This document shows, piece by piece, positions 1 through 10,262 of a DNA stretch of 64,000 nucleotides (position 1 is its first letter; each line of letters opens with the position of its first letter). Origin of the DNA: Streptomyces cyaneochromogenes (GTDB taxonomy: Bacteria > Actinomycetota > Actinomycetes > Streptomycetales > Streptomycetaceae). The notes beneath the pieces are model-generated. The model was given only the letters and a program-made list of their open reading frames with translations. It was not told where the DNA came from and did no database searches. The stretch covers positions 5,394,001 through 5,458,000 of the forward strand of contig NZ_CP034539.1 of assembly GCF_003963535.1 (NCBI RefSeq), read 5' to 3'. Position numbers and translations under genes: made by a program.

Positions 1-2982
1 GGCGGAGGTGGCCAGCTTGTCGGCGTCGGCGGCGTCCTTCTCCGCCTGCGTTGCCGCGCCCTGGGCGACGCTCGCCTCCTTCTCGGCCAGGGTGGCGGCG
101 CTGCCCGCGGCCGCAGCCTGGTTCTCCGCGTCGGTGGCGGCTCCACGGGCGCGTTCGGCCTCGGCCTCGGCCTGGGTGGCGGCAGTACGGGCCGCCGCCG
201 CGTCCGCGAACGCCTGGTTGGCGGCCTGGCGGGCGAGTTTCGCGTCGGCCTGTGCCTGGGCATCGGCCTCGTTGGCCCGTGCCGCCGCGGCTCGGGCCTT
301 GGCTCCGTCCTCGGCGGCCTGGGCCGCGGACTTCATCGCGGCCACGGAGGAGCGTGCCGCGTCCGCGGAGGAACGCGCCGCTGCTGCCGCCGCCTTGAAC
401 GCGGGGCCCACCTCGGCGTTGGCACGTGCGGCGGCGGCTTCGGCCGCTTCGGCGGCCTTGACCGCCTCCGCTGCTCTGGCCTCGGCCTTGGTGACCTCCG
501 CCTGACCCGTCGCCAGGGCGGCCTGGGCCACCTCCGCGGCGAAGTCGGCGTTCACGTCGGTGCCGGTGAACGGCGCGGTGAGCTGGATGGCGGTGTTGGC
601 CGGGTCGGCGATACCGGCGGCGGTGGTACGGGCAGAGGTAGCGGCCTGGACGGCGATGGTGGACTGCAGGCGGGCCATCGCCGCTTCCCTGGTGGCGCCG
701 TCGGCTTCCTCCCGGGTGCGGTTGGCCGCCTGAAGGGCCTGGTTGGCCTGGATGGCGGCCAGCCCGGCGAGGCGGGAGGCCTCGTGGGCGGCGATGCCGG
801 TCCGGGCTTCCTGCGCGGTGGCCTCGGCCGCCTTGGCATTGGCCCGCTGCGCCGCTGCGCGCGTGGCCGCGGCCTCGGACTCCGCCTTGCTCGCCGCCGC
901 GTTCGCCGCGAAGGCGGCGGCTTCGGCCTTGTTGGCGGCGGCGTTGGCCCGTGCGGCGTGCGCGGTGGCTTCACTGGCCGCCGCCCGCGCCCGCGCGGCC
1001 GCACCGGCAGCCTCGATGGCCGCCGAACGCGAACGCACCGCCGCCGCAGATGCCTGATCGGCGGAGCCCCGGGCCGCCCCGGCGGCCGTTCCGGCCGAGT
1101 TCGCTGCGGATCGGGCCTCGGTGGCAGCCGTGCGCGCCGTCTCGGCGTGCTCGGTGCCCTTCGCCTTGGCGGCCAGCGCTTCGGTCGCCCGGGCCCGGGC
1201 CTCTTCCGCCTTGTGGAGGCGTTCGGCCTCCACCGCCTTGTTCCTGGCGTTGCGGGCCTTGGTCTCCTCGCCCCTGGCCAGCCCGTCGGCCGTGGCGGCG
1301 ATGCCCTCCTGGGTCTGCGCGGTGGCCCGCTTCTCGGCCGCAACGGCCGCGGCGGCCTGCGCGTCGGCCCGCTTGGCCGAGGCGGTCCGTGCTTCGGCCT
1401 CGGCACGCGCACGTGCCTGGGCGGCCACGTCGCGTTCCCGTTCGGCCCGCGCCCGTGCGGCAGCCGCCAGGTCGCGCTCGCGTTCGGCGATCGCCCTCTG
1501 CTCGGATGCGATCCTGGCCTGGCGCTGCGCCTCGATCCGTGCGGCGCGCGTCTTCTGGGCGTGGTCCCACGCCTGCTTCTCGGCCTGCTCGGCCTCGATC
1601 CTGGCTTGGCGGGACTTGGCCGCCGCGTCCGCCGCGATCTTCGCCTGCTTGGCCGCCGCCTCGGCGAGCCGGGCCGCAGCCTTCGCGTGCTCCTCGGCGT
1701 TCGCCCGCCACTTGGCAGCCTGCTTCGCGTGCAGCTCGGCCTGGTTCATGGAGTTCAGCCCGGCAGCGTCGGCGGCCGACGCGTCCACCGCGTGCTGTGC
1801 GGTCGCCGCCGCCTTGGCCGCCGCATCCGCCGCAGCCGCGATACCGGAGGCGACTTCGGACCACTGGACGCCGTGGGTGAGCCCCGTCTCGACCAGAACA
1901 TCGGCCTGCACCTTGGCCTGGCCCGCCGCCACCTGCGCCTGCTTGGCCGCGTCCGCGGCGATACCGACCTGCCGCGCGATCTCGGTCTTGACCGGCCCGT
2001 AGTCGGACAGGCGCTTGCCGGCCCGGTCGGCGGCGAGCAGCCGGTCGGCCTCGCGGGACTGCGAGGCCGCCGAGCTCATCGCGTTCGAAGCGGTCTTGAG
2101 TGCCTTCACCGCGTTGCCGTGCGCGGCAATCAGCTTCTTACGGGCCTCGGCGGCCGTGGCCGCGTTCTCCGCCAGCTTGCGCAGCCGCTCCGCCGCCTCC
2201 AGCGCCTCCTTCTGCGCCTTCTCGTGGGCCGCCTGGTCGTCCGCGTCCTTGCGCGCGGCGACCGTGTATCCCTTCTCCAGGAACTCGGCGATCACCTTGT
2301 CGTCACCCGTGGCCAAGGCGGCCTGTGCGGCCCGCTTCACCTCCGGACCGCCGACCCCGACGAGCATCTCGACCCTCTTGCGGTTCTCCGCCGCGCGTTC
2401 CTTGTCGTTCTGCTCCGTGGCCTTGTCCCGCTGCCGCGCGATCTCGGCGCCGAACGCCAGGAAGTCGGCCCGGTCGCGGGCGGTGCCCTTCAGGACCCGC
2501 TCGACCTCCGCGTTGAAGAACGGGCCGCCCGTGCCGCGCAACGCCTCGATCTGGCGGCGGCCCGCGACATCGGCCGCGTCCCGCTTGTCCTTGGCGCGCT
2601 GTCGTGCCTCGGTCTCACCACGCTCCAGGAAATCCCGGATCGCATGCGGATCCGTACTTTCCAACGCCTTCCTGGCGGCCTCGCGGACTTCCTCCTCCTC
2701 GTCGAACTCCGCGAAATCCTCGACCAATTGCCGGTCGTGTTCCGCATTGATGTCGTCCAACGCGGAACGTGCCGGGGGCGCGACGGCCTCCGATTTCGGC
2801 AACCCGGCCAGTACCCGCGCAGGTGCGACCGTGTCACCCGGCCTCGGCGGGGTCACAGCACCGGCTTCCCCGGCCACAGCGCCGAGAATGACCACCGCCA
2901 TGACGGTTGACACGACCTTGCCCATCAGGCCTGGCGCGCGGCCGCGTATCCGCCCGGCTCGAGTCCTGGGTCTTCCCCCCAC
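1..2982 (-). CDS. Secreted ALF-repeat, Ala-rich coiled-coil protein (C-terminus beyond the window)
   Basis: The frame is open from the GTG at 2982 to the left edge (994 codons seen, no stop). GTG 2982 is preferred over ATG 2925 because GAGGGAG lies 5 nt before it, while nothing like a ribosome site precedes 2925. The N-terminus has an Arg-rich stretch and then a hydrophobic segment (VVSTVMAVVILGAVAGEAGA), a signal peptide. Residues about 80-250 carry three ALF-type repeats, for example EVREAARKALE...FLERG and EVKRAAQAALA...FLEKGY. Beyond about residue 260 the chain is almost pure Ala/Lys/Glu/Asp/Arg heptad-like sequence for over 700 residues, a very long coiled coil. ALF repeats are a streptomycete family of unknown function. 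Long proteins of this build can end in a toxin domain, but that end lies outside the window, so this is only a possibility. It is the third of three tandem ALF genes. Confidence 0.85.
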   Translation of the reverse strand, partial: MGGRPRTRAGRIRGRAPGLMGKVVSTVMAVVILGAVAGEAGAVTPPRPGDTVAPARVLAGLPKSEAVAPPARSALDDINAEHDRQLVEDFAEFDEEEEVREAARKALESTDPHAIRDFLERGETEARQRAKDKRDAADVAGRRQIEALRGTGGPFFNAEVERVLKGTARDRADFLAFGAEIARQRDKATEQNDKERAAENRKRVEMLVGVGGPEVKRAAQAALATGDDKVIAEFLEKGYTVAARKDADDQAAHEKAQKEALEAAERLRKLAENAATAAEARKKLIAAHGNAVKALKTASNAMSSAASQSREADRLLAADRAGKRLSDYGPVKTEIARQVGIAADAAKQAQVAAGQAKVQADVLVETGLTHGVQWSEVASGIAAAADAAAKAAATAQHAVDASAADAAGLNSMNQAELHAKQAAKWRANAEEHAKAAARLAEAAAKQAKIAADAAAKSRQARIEAEQAEKQAWDHAQKTRAARIEAQRQARIASEQRAIAERERDLAAAARARAERERDVAAQARARAEAEARTASAKRADAQAAAAVAAEKRATAQTQEGIAATADGLARGEETKARNARNKAVEAERLHKAEEARARATEALAAKAKGTEHAETARTAATEARSAANSAGTAAGAARGSADQASAAAVRSRSAAIEAAGAAARARAAASEATAHAARANAAANKAEAAAFAANAAASKAESEAAATRAAAQRANAKAAEATAQEARTGIAAHEASRLAGLAAIQANQALQAANRTREEADGATREAAMARLQSTIAVQAATSARTTAAGIADPANTAIQLTAPFTGTDVNADFAAEVAQAALATGQAEVTKAEARAAEAVKAAEAAEAAAARANAEVGPAFKAAAAAARSSADAARSSVAAMKSAAQAAEDGAKARAAAARANEADAQAQADAKLARQAANQAFADAAAARTAATQAEAEAERARGAATDAENQAAAAGSAATLAEKEASVAQGAATQAEKDAADADKLATSA

Positions 2983-2987
2983 AAAAA

Positions 2988-2994
2988 CTCCCTC
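2988..2994 (-). promoter_or_regulatory. Ribosome binding site that decides the start of the long ALF gene
   Basis: On the minus strand GAGGGAG is followed by five T residues and then GTG at 2982. This supports an N-terminus 19 codons upstream of the in-frame ATG at 2925 and supplies the positively charged n-region of the signal peptide. Confidence 0.7.
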
Positions 2995-3051
2995 AATGAA
3001 TCGATCGGTAGATCGGGACAAGAAGCCGGCAACAGAAGACCGGCCGAAGAA

Positions 3052-3082
3052 CCCCCCTGCCCTCGATGCGCGGGCAGGGGGG
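3052..3082 (-). terminator. Rho-independent terminator after the second ALF gene
   Basis: Perfect 11-bp stem (CCCCCCTGCCC / GGGCAGGGGGG) with a 9-nt loop, followed on the minus strand by TTCTTC. It lies between two ALF genes, so the downstream gene probably has its own promoter. Confidence 0.75.
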
Positions 3083-3150
3083 AACAGGCCGGCGCCATGG
3101 CCGCGGACCCGGCGGTACGCAACCGGCGGAGTGCACCGGCCCGTGTGGCG

Positions 3151-4266
3151 TCAGCCCTTGACGCGGTTCTCGCTGTCGCGGGCCCGGTCGGCCATGTCCT
3201 TCCAGAACGAGGCCGTCAGGCCGGCCTCCGTCTGCTCCTTGGCCCAGTCGTCCTGCCGGGCCTCGGCCGGCGCTGCGATCTTCTGCCAGAGGCCGTCCGC
3301 GCTCTCCTTGGCCAGCCGGGCGATGTTCTGCCAGTTCCCCGCCTGCGCCATGGCCGCATCCTGCTCGGCCAGCCACGAGTTCCGCGCACCGTCCGCGTGC
3401 TCGGCCACCGCATGCCAGGCCCGCTCGGCCTCCGCACGCGCCTGCGCCGCGTCCGCCGACGACTTCAACGCCTCTTCGGCGGCCACCGCCTGCGCGACCA
3501 GCAACGACAGCACGTGGTGGCGCCGGACCTCCGCGTCCGCCACTCGAAGCCGGTAGGCCTCCACATCCAATGCGGCACCGGTCGCCCAGCCGTAGCCGAA
3601 GAACTCCTCGACGTCCGCATCCGTGGAGCCGGGCCGCAGCGCCCACCGCGCCGCCACCCGCACCTGCTCACCCGGGTCGTCCTCCGCGAGCGCCCGCACG
3701 AAGGCACGGTCTTGCTCAGCGACCTCCAGACGGTGCTTCGCATCAGCCTCCCGCATCGTGCGGTCACGCTGCTGCGCCTCGGCGTAGCCGGTTTTCACGA
3801 ACGCTGCCCGGTCGGCATCCGTACCCTTCAATGCCCGCTCCGCGGCCGACCGCACCTCCGGGGAAAACCCCACCGGATGCGTGGCCACCACCCGCTCGCA
3901 GAACGCCCGGTTGCGTGACCGCGCATCACGCAGCCGCTGCTTCGCTCCGTCGTAACCGCCCCCGGGGGCCAGCCACTCCGTGATCGCCGCGTCGCCCCGC
4001 GTACTGCGCAGCGCGTTCCACGCCGAGGTACGGATCTCCGCGGGCAGGCCCGACTTGGCCAGCCGCAGTACCCGTGCCCGCGCCTCGTCCGCCGCGGCGG
4101 CCACCGCCGCCGAGGCCGGGCCGGCCGGATCGGCGGCCACCACAGCGTGCGCCCGCGCGGGTGCCGCGCCCACGGACACGCCGCCAGCGGTCAGCACGGC
4201 GACCGCCAACGCGGCCACGGCCCACCTCTGAGGTCTCACGCCGCGACCGGCGGAATCTGCCACCAC
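3151..4266 (-). CDS. Secreted ALF-repeat protein, 371 aa
   Basis: The frame extends further upstream, but GTG 4266 (or the adjacent GTG 4263) is chosen. It follows GAGGG by about 5 nt and puts RPQRWAVAALAVAVLTAGG, a classical signal peptide ending near APARA, at the N-terminus. The mature part has at least three ALF units: EIRTSAWNALRST, EVRSAAERALKGT...FVKTGYAEA and QVRVAARWALRPG...FFGYGW. The last 150 residues are Ala/Glu/Trp-rich helix. No enzymatic motif is visible. It lies 104 nt downstream of the AbfB-type ALF gene and is closed by the hairpin at 3052-3082. The role is unknown; export is inferred from the signal peptide. Confidence 0.82.
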   Translation of the reverse strand: MVADSAGRGVRPQRWAVAALAVAVLTAGGVSVGAAPARAHAVVAADPAGPASAAVAAAADEARARVLRLAKSGLPAEIRTSAWNALRSTRGDAAITEWLAPGGGYDGAKQRLRDARSRNRAFCERVVATHPVGFSPEVRSAAERALKGTDADRAAFVKTGYAEAQQRDRTMREADAKHRLEVAEQDRAFVRALAEDDPGEQVRVAARWALRPGSTDADVEEFFGYGWATGAALDVEAYRLRVADAEVRRHHVLSLLVAQAVAAEEALKSSADAAQARAEAERAWHAVAEHADGARNSWLAEQDAAMAQAGNWQNIARLAKESADGLWQKIAAPAEARQDDWAKEQTEAGLTASFWKDMADRARDSENRVKG

Positions 4267-4369
4267 TTCTGCCCTCTTCCCTCTCCTGCCGCTACGTGCG
4301 GTTACCTGGCCGCGCGCGGTCGCGTGGCCCGACGCTGCCACGCCGGGCCGCCGTCCTCCCGATGCCCCG

Positions 4370-5998
4370 TCAGGGAGCCAGCGGTGCGGAGACGCGCCAG
4401 CCCGCGAGGCGGGCCTTCTTGGGCTCCCCTTCCTCACCGCCGGGCAGGGGGAACGCGAAGGTGTGATGGGCGTAGACGTCCTTCGCCGTGGGCGCGAGCC
4501 AGTTCACTCCACTGCCGGCGGTCTGGGTGAAGGACACGAGGCCGAGAGTCGTGGACGTCAGGGGGGTCGGGCGAGTGCACCACGTGGCGCTCTTCCGGAA
4601 GGCGGCACTGCGGTCGTCCGCGGCGATCTCCACCCGCAGACCGTTCGCCTCGGCCTTGCCGCTCCTGATGTAGTGGCCCGGCTTGCGCACGGACTCGAAG
4701 GAGTAGCAGCCGGGCTGGCTCGCGAGCGAGGGCACGACGACCCAGGTGGCGTCCTCGCGGTCGGCCAGGGCGCTGGTGGACTTGAGCGAACCGTTGAGGA
4801 GGATCTTCCCGCGGTCGCCGCTGGACTGGCGCGCGTACTCGAGGTCTCCCCATGCCTTCAGGGACTGGCGCTTGAGCCGGTACTGGGTGTCCGCCTTCAG
4901 GAACAGCGCGACGTCGTCGTCGCTGCCGGCCAGAGCCTTCTTGGCCGCCGCGACCAAGTTGGGGTTGACGCCGCCGTTCTGCGCGGCGGCCTGTATCTGC
5001 AGGGCGAGCTTGCGGTTCGCCTCTGCGAGCTTCTTGCGCCGGTTCTCGTCGTCACGCTTGTACGCGGCGTCGGCGCCGGTGTGGATGTACGCCTTCCACA
5101 CGGCCGGGTCGGAGCTGAGGGTGGCGCGCTGCCCTTCGGCGTACAGCTCGGTGCCGTGCAAGTCGGCGGCGGCCAGGCGTAGTAGCTCGCGGATGAAGTT
5201 GTCGTCGCTCAGCGCGAGCATGGCCTCGGAGGGCGTGATACGGAACAGGGCCGCGGCATTCTTGCGGGCGGCCAGTTCCTTGCGGCGTTCGGCCTCCTTG
5301 CGGTCCTGCTCCGCGAGGTCCTCCAGTTCCTTGGCCACGTCCCGCTTGTGGGCCTCGCGGGCGCCGTTGACGATGAACTCCCGCCAGTCCGCCGGCTCAC
5401 CGAGCAGTGCCTGCAGTGCCGCGGCGCGTACCTCGGGGCCGGACGCCTCGTGCTTGGCGACGGCTCGGATGAAATTGTCGTCGCTGAGAGCCAGCAGTTC
5501 CGGGGTGCTGGGGATGCCGATGGTGAGCAGTACCTGGGACTTGGCCAGCCGCGCCGCCCGCTCGGCCTCGGCCTTCTCCCGCTCGCGCTGCTGGTCGAGC
5601 TTGTACGCCTCGTGGACGCCGGACACGATGAACTGCACGTGGTCCTCGGCGGACGTGCTGGCCATCGCCTGCTCGGCGGCGGTGCGCACCGCGTCCAGCT
5701 TCTCGCCCGCGTCGCCGGCCTTCTGCCACAGAGCGTGGATGAAGTCGTAGTCGCTGAGCAGGAGTACATCGGACGTCGGATCGAGACGGACCACGGCCGC
5801 GGCCTCGACGCGCTGGGCGTCGGTCGTCCCGATGCCCGCCGCTCGGGCCACGACGTCCGATGCCTCAACGGCGCGAGCGCTTTCGGCGACTGCTCCCGGT
5901 GCGATTGCGCCGGTGACGGCCGTGAGGGCGGTGGCGGTCACGAGGCCGCGCGTCACGATCCGCCGCATGCGTGCGGAAGCGAGGTGCTTGGTGTTCAC
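4370..5998 (-). CDS. Secreted ALF-repeat protein with C-terminal AbfB-like beta-trefoil, 542 aa
   Basis: Start GTG 5998 is chosen because the upstream part of the frame is a low-complexity leader with tandem repeats; AAAGG lies about 12 nt before it. Residues 1-45 form a signal peptide (MRRIVTRGLVTATALTAVTG within it). Residues about 60-370 hold several ALF-like units separated by charged helices, with the recurring phrase LLALSDDNFIR. Residues about 395-525 resemble the arabinose-binding AbfB domain: the phrases CYSFESVRKPGHYIR and AAFRKSATWCTRP match the family pattern of SFRS..PG.Y.R and A.F..DATFC. A carbohydrate-binding tail suggests attachment to plant or cell-wall glycans; this is inference. 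It is the first gene of the ALF trio. Confidence 0.82.
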   Translation of the reverse strand: MNTKHLASARMRRIVTRGLVTATALTAVTGAIAPGAVAESARAVEASDVVARAAGIGTTDAQRVEAAAVVRLDPTSDVLLLSDYDFIHALWQKAGDAGEKLDAVRTAAEQAMASTSAEDHVQFIVSGVHEAYKLDQQREREKAEAERAARLAKSQVLLTIGIPSTPELLALSDDNFIRAVAKHEASGPEVRAAALQALLGEPADWREFIVNGAREAHKRDVAKELEDLAEQDRKEAERRKELAARKNAAALFRITPSEAMLALSDDNFIRELLRLAAADLHGTELYAEGQRATLSSDPAVWKAYIHTGADAAYKRDDENRRKKLAEANRKLALQIQAAAQNGGVNPNLVAAAKKALAGSDDDVALFLKADTQYRLKRQSLKAWGDLEYARQSSGDRGKILLNGSLKSTSALADREDATWVVVPSLASQPGCYSFESVRKPGHYIRSGKAEANGLRVEIAADDRSAAFRKSATWCTRPTPLTSTTLGLVSFTQTAGSGVNWLAPTAKDVYAHHTFAFPLPGGEEGEPKKARLAGWRVSAPLAP

Positions 5999-6043
5999 GT
6001 GGGTGAAGACCTTTCTGCCGCTGCGTATCGGCGGCTCGACAGA

Positions 6044-6094
6044 AGAAAGGTAGAGACAGGAGAAAGGCAGAGACAGGAGAAAGGCAGAGACAGG
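6044..6094 (+). repeat. Three tandem 17-bp repeats upstream of the ALF-AbfB gene
   Basis: Unit AGAAAGGCAGAGACAGG occurs at 6044-6060 (one mismatch), 6061-6077 and 6078-6094, head to tail with no spacer. It sits 46-96 bp before the start at 5998, in the likely promoter or leader, and reads as a pyrimidine-rich tract on the transcribed strand. Confidence 0.9.
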
Positions 6095-6783
6095 TGGAGG
6101 TGCTGCCGACGCTCTGCCGGCGGCAGGCACGCGAAAGCAGGCGTCAGACGGGTGTGCGGCGCGCGGTCATCGCGGTACTCACCCTCGTACGCCGCCGGAG
6201 GTGAATATCGGTGATCCGGAACGCGAAGTCGTGCAGGCTACGGGACCTGACGGTCCTGCCCGAACCGATGAATGTGATGAAGAAGGCGAATGGAAATGGT
6301 CACCCGGAGGAATTCCGAAGTGTCACAGGACAAGGCACTTGCTTGCCGCGCCATGGCTCGAAGATGAACTCGGCAGCACAGCAGCACAGACGTCCGCCAT
6401 GACAATGACGGAATACACAGGCCTACGCCTCACGATTTCCCCCGCTACTGCAAATGAAATACCTGGGGGCGCCCGGTCCGTCGAAGCATCACTGCCCCGT
6501 CGGTCCCCTCCGGAACGCAGCCCGGTCATGCTGGTCATCAGGACCCTAACCCACGTTTACCGAGCCACGCAATGATTTCCCTGCCGTGCGTATATGGTCG
6601 GCCGGCGGCGACTACCGGTAGTTCGTCACTGAACTTCAACTCGGGTTGTCGCAGTGGGTTATGCGGGGTGCAGAGTGAGCCCGGTTTCTGCGAGACAGCC
6701 GTCGAGGAGGGCAGGGCGGTGCTGGATCCTGCGGAGCCCTCGGCGAACGGTGCGGATGAACCGTTCCGGGTTCGGTAGAGATC
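6095..6783. other. Intergenic stretch without a recognisable gene
   Basis: Lower GC than the surroundings. Short frames exist on both strands but none shows streptomycete third-position bias or a family I recognise. It probably holds the upstream region of the ALF genes and decayed DNA next to the IS3 relic. Confidence 0.5.
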
Positions 6784-7240
6784 TCAGATGTTGGCTGTGA
6801 TCTGGGAGTTCGTGGTTGCTCGGTGGAAGTTGGCTTCGTATTCGACGGGCGGAACGTGCCCTATCTCACTGTGGAGACGGCGGTGGTTGTACCAGTCGAC
6901 CCACTCGGCAGTGGCGAGCTCGACGTGCGACAGCGTCTTCCATGGCCGCTGCGGCTTGATGACTTCAGCCTTGAACAGGATCGATCGCGACCCGGCATCG
7001 GAGTGGTGCCGACAGCGACGCGGACCAGCTGACGATGCGGCGGGAGAAGGTGTCCACGATGAAGCGACATGGACGACGCCCGCCCAGGCGGCGACGTGCG
7101 TGAAGTCGGCGACCCAGATGACCTTCTTACCGAGCGCTGGCCACATCCGACACCAGCTGATCGCCGAGGTCGGGCACGGTCCGGCTCATCGGCTGCAGAT
7201 CCGTAGAACTGGCAGGCCGGCGGCGTGTCGGTGCACATGA
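6784..7240 (-). pseudogene. IS3-family transposase (rve integrase) relic
   Basis: The minus strand reads VIWVADFTHVAAWAGVV, then a DDE-region scrap (CRHHSDAGS), then jumps directly to VIKPQRPWKTLSHVELATA and WVDWYNHRRLHSEIGH. These are hallmark phrases of IS3-family OrfB transposases. The segment between the second catalytic Asp and the final Glu region is missing, and the upstream part (VPDLGDQLV) is in another frame. It is therefore an inactive internal-deletion copy. No terminal inverted repeats were found. Confidence 0.75.
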
Positions 7241-7346
7241 CAATCAAGCTGGCGATCGCGGGAAAGCGCCTTAAAGTGAGCTGATCGTCACCTGTGACAG
7301 ATGTGCCGGGGACGGTCTCAGGGGATATGGCCAGGGGGGTCAATTG

Positions 7347-9914
7347 ATGTCTGTTTTTCGCACGGGACTCGTTCGAAGACGTGCTGCGGCGGGGCTGTGC
7401 GGAGCGGCGTTGGCCGCCTCGCTGCTGCTTGCGCCCGCGGCGACGGCGTCGGGCGACGGACCGGCCACGGTGGGGGCGGTTTCGTCGGTGGAGGACGAGG
7501 TGCTCCGCATCGGGCGCAGCGTCGAGATGGGGGACGACGAGAGCGTCGAGCTCATCGACGGACGAGATGTCCGGGTGACGGCCGACGGGGCAGGGGCCGG
7601 GCAGGCAACCCGTTACTCGGTCGCGTCGGTGCAAGGCACCGTGTCCGTGCGACCGACCGGGAAGTCCGCCGCTCACCGCACGGCCGCGAAGCTTCCGTTG
7701 ACGGCGCGAACCAAAGCCACACAGAGCGTCGCCACTACGGCGAACGCCGCCGCGTCAACGTACTCGGTCAAACTGAGCATCACGAACGCCGACGTCCGGT
7801 CCAAGTTGTTCTATGTCTGGGACCGCCGGACCTGGACGCCGTACGCCGTCGACAGCGACACCGCCGGCGGCTCGTCGATCGTGAAGCTGCCGCCGGGTGA
7901 CTACTTCTCGGTCGCGCTGCACAGCGACTGGCAGGAGCCGAGCTATCTGCTCTCCCGTGCCTTCTCGGTCGGTTCGGCCGCCAAGACGGTCACCTTCGAT
8001 GAGCGCGCGGCCAAGGAGACCGCGATCCGCACCGACGACACCACCGCTACCCGGCACGCATCCGCCGTGTGGATCAGCGTCCCGGGCGGCGATCTGGCGG
8101 GCTTTGCCGGCTCGGGGGCCGACAAGGTGTACGTCACTCCGTTCTCGGTGAGCGGCGTTTCGCTGCGCCTGCACGAGGTGCTCGGCAAGAAGGGCGCCTC
8201 GGCGAGCGTGCCGAGCCCCTTCCGCTACGACCTCACGCACAGCTTCACCACCACCGTGCCCGCCTCGCCCATCAAGACGGTCCGTGCGTCCTCCCTGGCG
8301 AAGAGCGTCACGAAGGTGGCCGCCCCGGGCACGCGGACGACTGCCTTTCTGCAGAGCGTCCCTTCGTTCGGCGAGTGGACGGGCGTCTACATCGGCGCCG
8401 CGGTGCCCGTTGGCGGTTCGGTCACCGAGTACGCCACCCCGGGTATCACCTACAGCCGACTGCTGTCCTACGGCACCGGCGAACTGAGCCTGGACCTCCC
8501 GGACCGCACGTCTGTCGCCGGTACCGGTGCCGGCGAGACCCTGGGCGCGGCCCCGCTGCAGCCACTGCGCGAGGAGCGGGGCGGTTCGGAGCGGAACTTC
8601 GGGAAGATCCGGCTGTACGAGCCGAATGCATTCGGTGACGCGGTCGGCCACGCGGGAACCGACAGCCGCGCGACGTACTCGTACAAGCTCACCTCCTCCG
8701 ACGGCGTCACTTACGCCCAAGCCGACGGCCTCCACGCGTTCGACGCGCTGACGTCGTCCAGCTTGCCGTCGTTCGAGAGGACGTACACCCTCGACCAGAC
8801 CGTCCACCGCCGTGTCCCGTACTCGCGGCTGTCCACGGACGTACGCAACGAGTGGACGTTCCGCTCGGAATACGAGGAGGGTCAGGAACTCCCGCTGATC
8901 GACGCCCGGTTGAACGTTCCGGGACTCGACGGCTTCGGCCGGGCGGCCGCTGGAACGGTTCGGGTCCAGGCGAGCGCGATCACCCGCAACACGGATGCGG
9001 CGGAGGCGAACACCAGGATCACGGGGCTCGCCTACTCCACGGACGACGGCACGACGTGGACGGACCTGGCCGTTGCGTCGGACGGCTCGGCGGGTCTCGA
9101 CGTTCCCGTCACCGCCTCCTTCGTCTCGCTGCGCGTGACCGCCGCCGACGACCAGGGCGGCAGCCTTCGCCGCACCATCACGCGGGCGTTCGCGGGCCCG
9201 GCGCCGCACGGCGACGAGACAGTGGGAGCGACCCGCATCTCGAACGTCACGGTCAACGCAGGCAAGCCGGTAGAGCTGACCGACGAGCCGCTGCAGGACT
9301 TCAAGGCGAAGTTCACCGCAACCGCCCCGTCCGGGATCGCGAGCGGAGACATGTACCTCTACAAGGGTTCGTACGACACCCCTGACGCCGTCCTCTACGG
9401 AACCTGGCCGGCCGCCTGCACCAAGGTCAACGCAACCACCTCCACCTGCGAGGCGCACTTCGCCTACATCCACCCGCGCTGGAGCCTCGGCCGCAACTCC
9501 TTCGCCGGCACCTGGAAGTTGGCTGCCTGGGCCGAGTCCGCGGACGGTACGGGCCACGTAGACCTGCACGCCGCCAAGTCGGCGCCCATACTGCGTGACG
9601 CGACGCTGACCGCCAACGCGGCTCCCGAGCCGGTGACCAAGGGCAAGACCCTCACCATCACCGGCAAGCTCTCCCGCGCGGACTGGGAGACGCTCGGCGG
9701 CCACCATGGCTACGCCGGTCAGAAGGCGAAGCTCCAGTTCCGCAAGAAGGGGACGTCCACGTACACGACCCTGAAGACGATCACCACCGACAGCTCCGGA
9801 AACCTGAAGACCACAGCGAAGGCGACGACGGACGGCTACTGGCGTTACACCTTCGCCGGCACGTCCACCACCGCGCCCGCCACCGCCGCGGGCGACTACG
9901 TCGACGTCCGCTGA
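7347..9914 (+). CDS. Large secreted protein of unknown function, 855 aa
   Basis: ATG 7347 follows GGGGGG by 7 nt and is preferred to TTG 7344. Residues 1-36 form a signal peptide ([20 protein letters not shown], then APAATA). The mature protein is Thr/Ser/Gly-rich, beta-sheet-like and almost Cys-free. A central part (about 110-280) reads like a prealbumin or Ig-like fold ([31 protein letters not shown]). The last 110 residues look like a bacterial surface beta-sandwich ([20 protein letters not shown] ... [11 protein letters not shown]). Streptomycetes encode many such exported proteins without known role. No catalytic motif or LPXTG anchor is seen, so it is probably released. A hairpin at 9926-9961 ends it. 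Confidence 0.85.
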   Translation: MSVFRTGLVRRRAAAGLCGAALAASLLLAPAATASGDGPATVGAVSSVEDEVLRIGRSVEMGDDESVELIDGRDVRVTADGAGAGQATRYSVASVQGTVSVRPTGKSAAHRTAAKLPLTARTKATQSVATTANAAASTYSVKLSITNADVRSKLFYVWDRRTWTPYAVDSDTAGGSSIVKLPPGDYFSVALHSDWQEPSYLLSRAFSVGSAAKTVTFDERAAKETAIRTDDTTATRHASAVWISVPGGDLAGFAGSGADKVYVTPFSVSGVSLRLHEVLGKKGASASVPSPFRYDLTHSFTTTVPASPIKTVRASSLAKSVTKVAAPGTRTTAFLQSVPSFGEWTGVYIGAAVPVGGSVTEYATPGITYSRLLSYGTGELSLDLPDRTSVAGTGAGETLGAAPLQPLREERGGSERNFGKIRLYEPNAFGDAVGHAGTDSRATYSYKLTSSDGVTYAQADGLHAFDALTSSSLPSFERTYTLDQTVHRRVPYSRLSTDVRNEWTFRSEYEEGQELPLIDARLNVPGLDGFGRAAAGTVRVQASAITRNTDAAEANTRITGLAYSTDDGTTWTDLAVASDGSAGLDVPVTASFVSLRVTAADDQGGSLRRTITRAFAGPAPHGDETVGATRISNVTVNAGKPVELTDEPLQDFKAKFTATAPSGIASGDMYLYKGSYDTPDAVLYGTWPAACTKVNATTSTCEAHFAYIHPRWSLGRNSFAGTWKLAAWAESADGTGHVDLHAAKSAPILRDATLTANAAPEPVTKGKTLTITGKLSRADWETLGGHHGYAGQKAKLQFRKKGTSTYTTLKTITTDSSGNLKTTAKATTDGYWRYTFAGTSTTAPATAAGDYVDVR

Positions 9915-9925
9915 CCTCGCCTACC

Positions 9926-9961
9926 TCGCCGGGTCCCGTCCGTGGAGCCAGGACCCGGCGA
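9926..9961 (+). terminator. Terminator of the large secreted protein gene
   Basis: Perfect 11-bp stem TCGCCGGGTCC / GGACCCGGCGA with a 14-nt loop, 12 bp after the stop codon. There is no T-run, as is common in Streptomyces. Confidence 0.65.
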
Positions 9962-10035
9962 GCCTCACCCGGGTCCCGCCCGACAGCGAGCACAACATCC
10001 ACGACATCGCCTGAGGCGCTTCCGCCGTGCCTGCG

Positions 10036-10262
10036 TCAGGCGAAGGTGGCGATCAGGGAGAGCGCGGAAGTCAGCAGGGACACGAGTCCTGGGATGCCGT
10101 CGCGCTTGGCCAGGATCTGTTCCAGCATGGTCCTCGCGGCTGAGCGGCCGCCGGTGTCGTCGAGGTGTTGCTGGGCGGTGAGGTCGAGAAGGACGACACA
10201 CTGCTGGTAGTCGTTGACGCGTCCTTGCTCGGCGGCCAATTCCCGTCGGATGCGGTCGAGCA
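10036..10262 (-). pseudogene. 3' fragment of an unidentified gene
   Basis: A minus-strand frame with good codon bias reads RIRRELAAEQGRV, then LLDLTAQQHLDDTGG and ends ALSLIATFA. It has no convincing start and is cut at about 10262, where integrase-like sequence on the other strand begins. It is probably the surviving C-terminus of a gene interrupted by an integration or deletion. The family is not recognised; it may end in a membrane helix. Confidence 0.4.

Noticed and set aside
784-2910. Long plus-strand open frames opposite the ALF coiled-coil gene (over 700 codons)
   Set aside because: They are Gly/Arg/Leu-rich shadows of the Ala-rich gene on the minus strand. That gene has a signal peptide, ALF repeats and a proper ribosome site.
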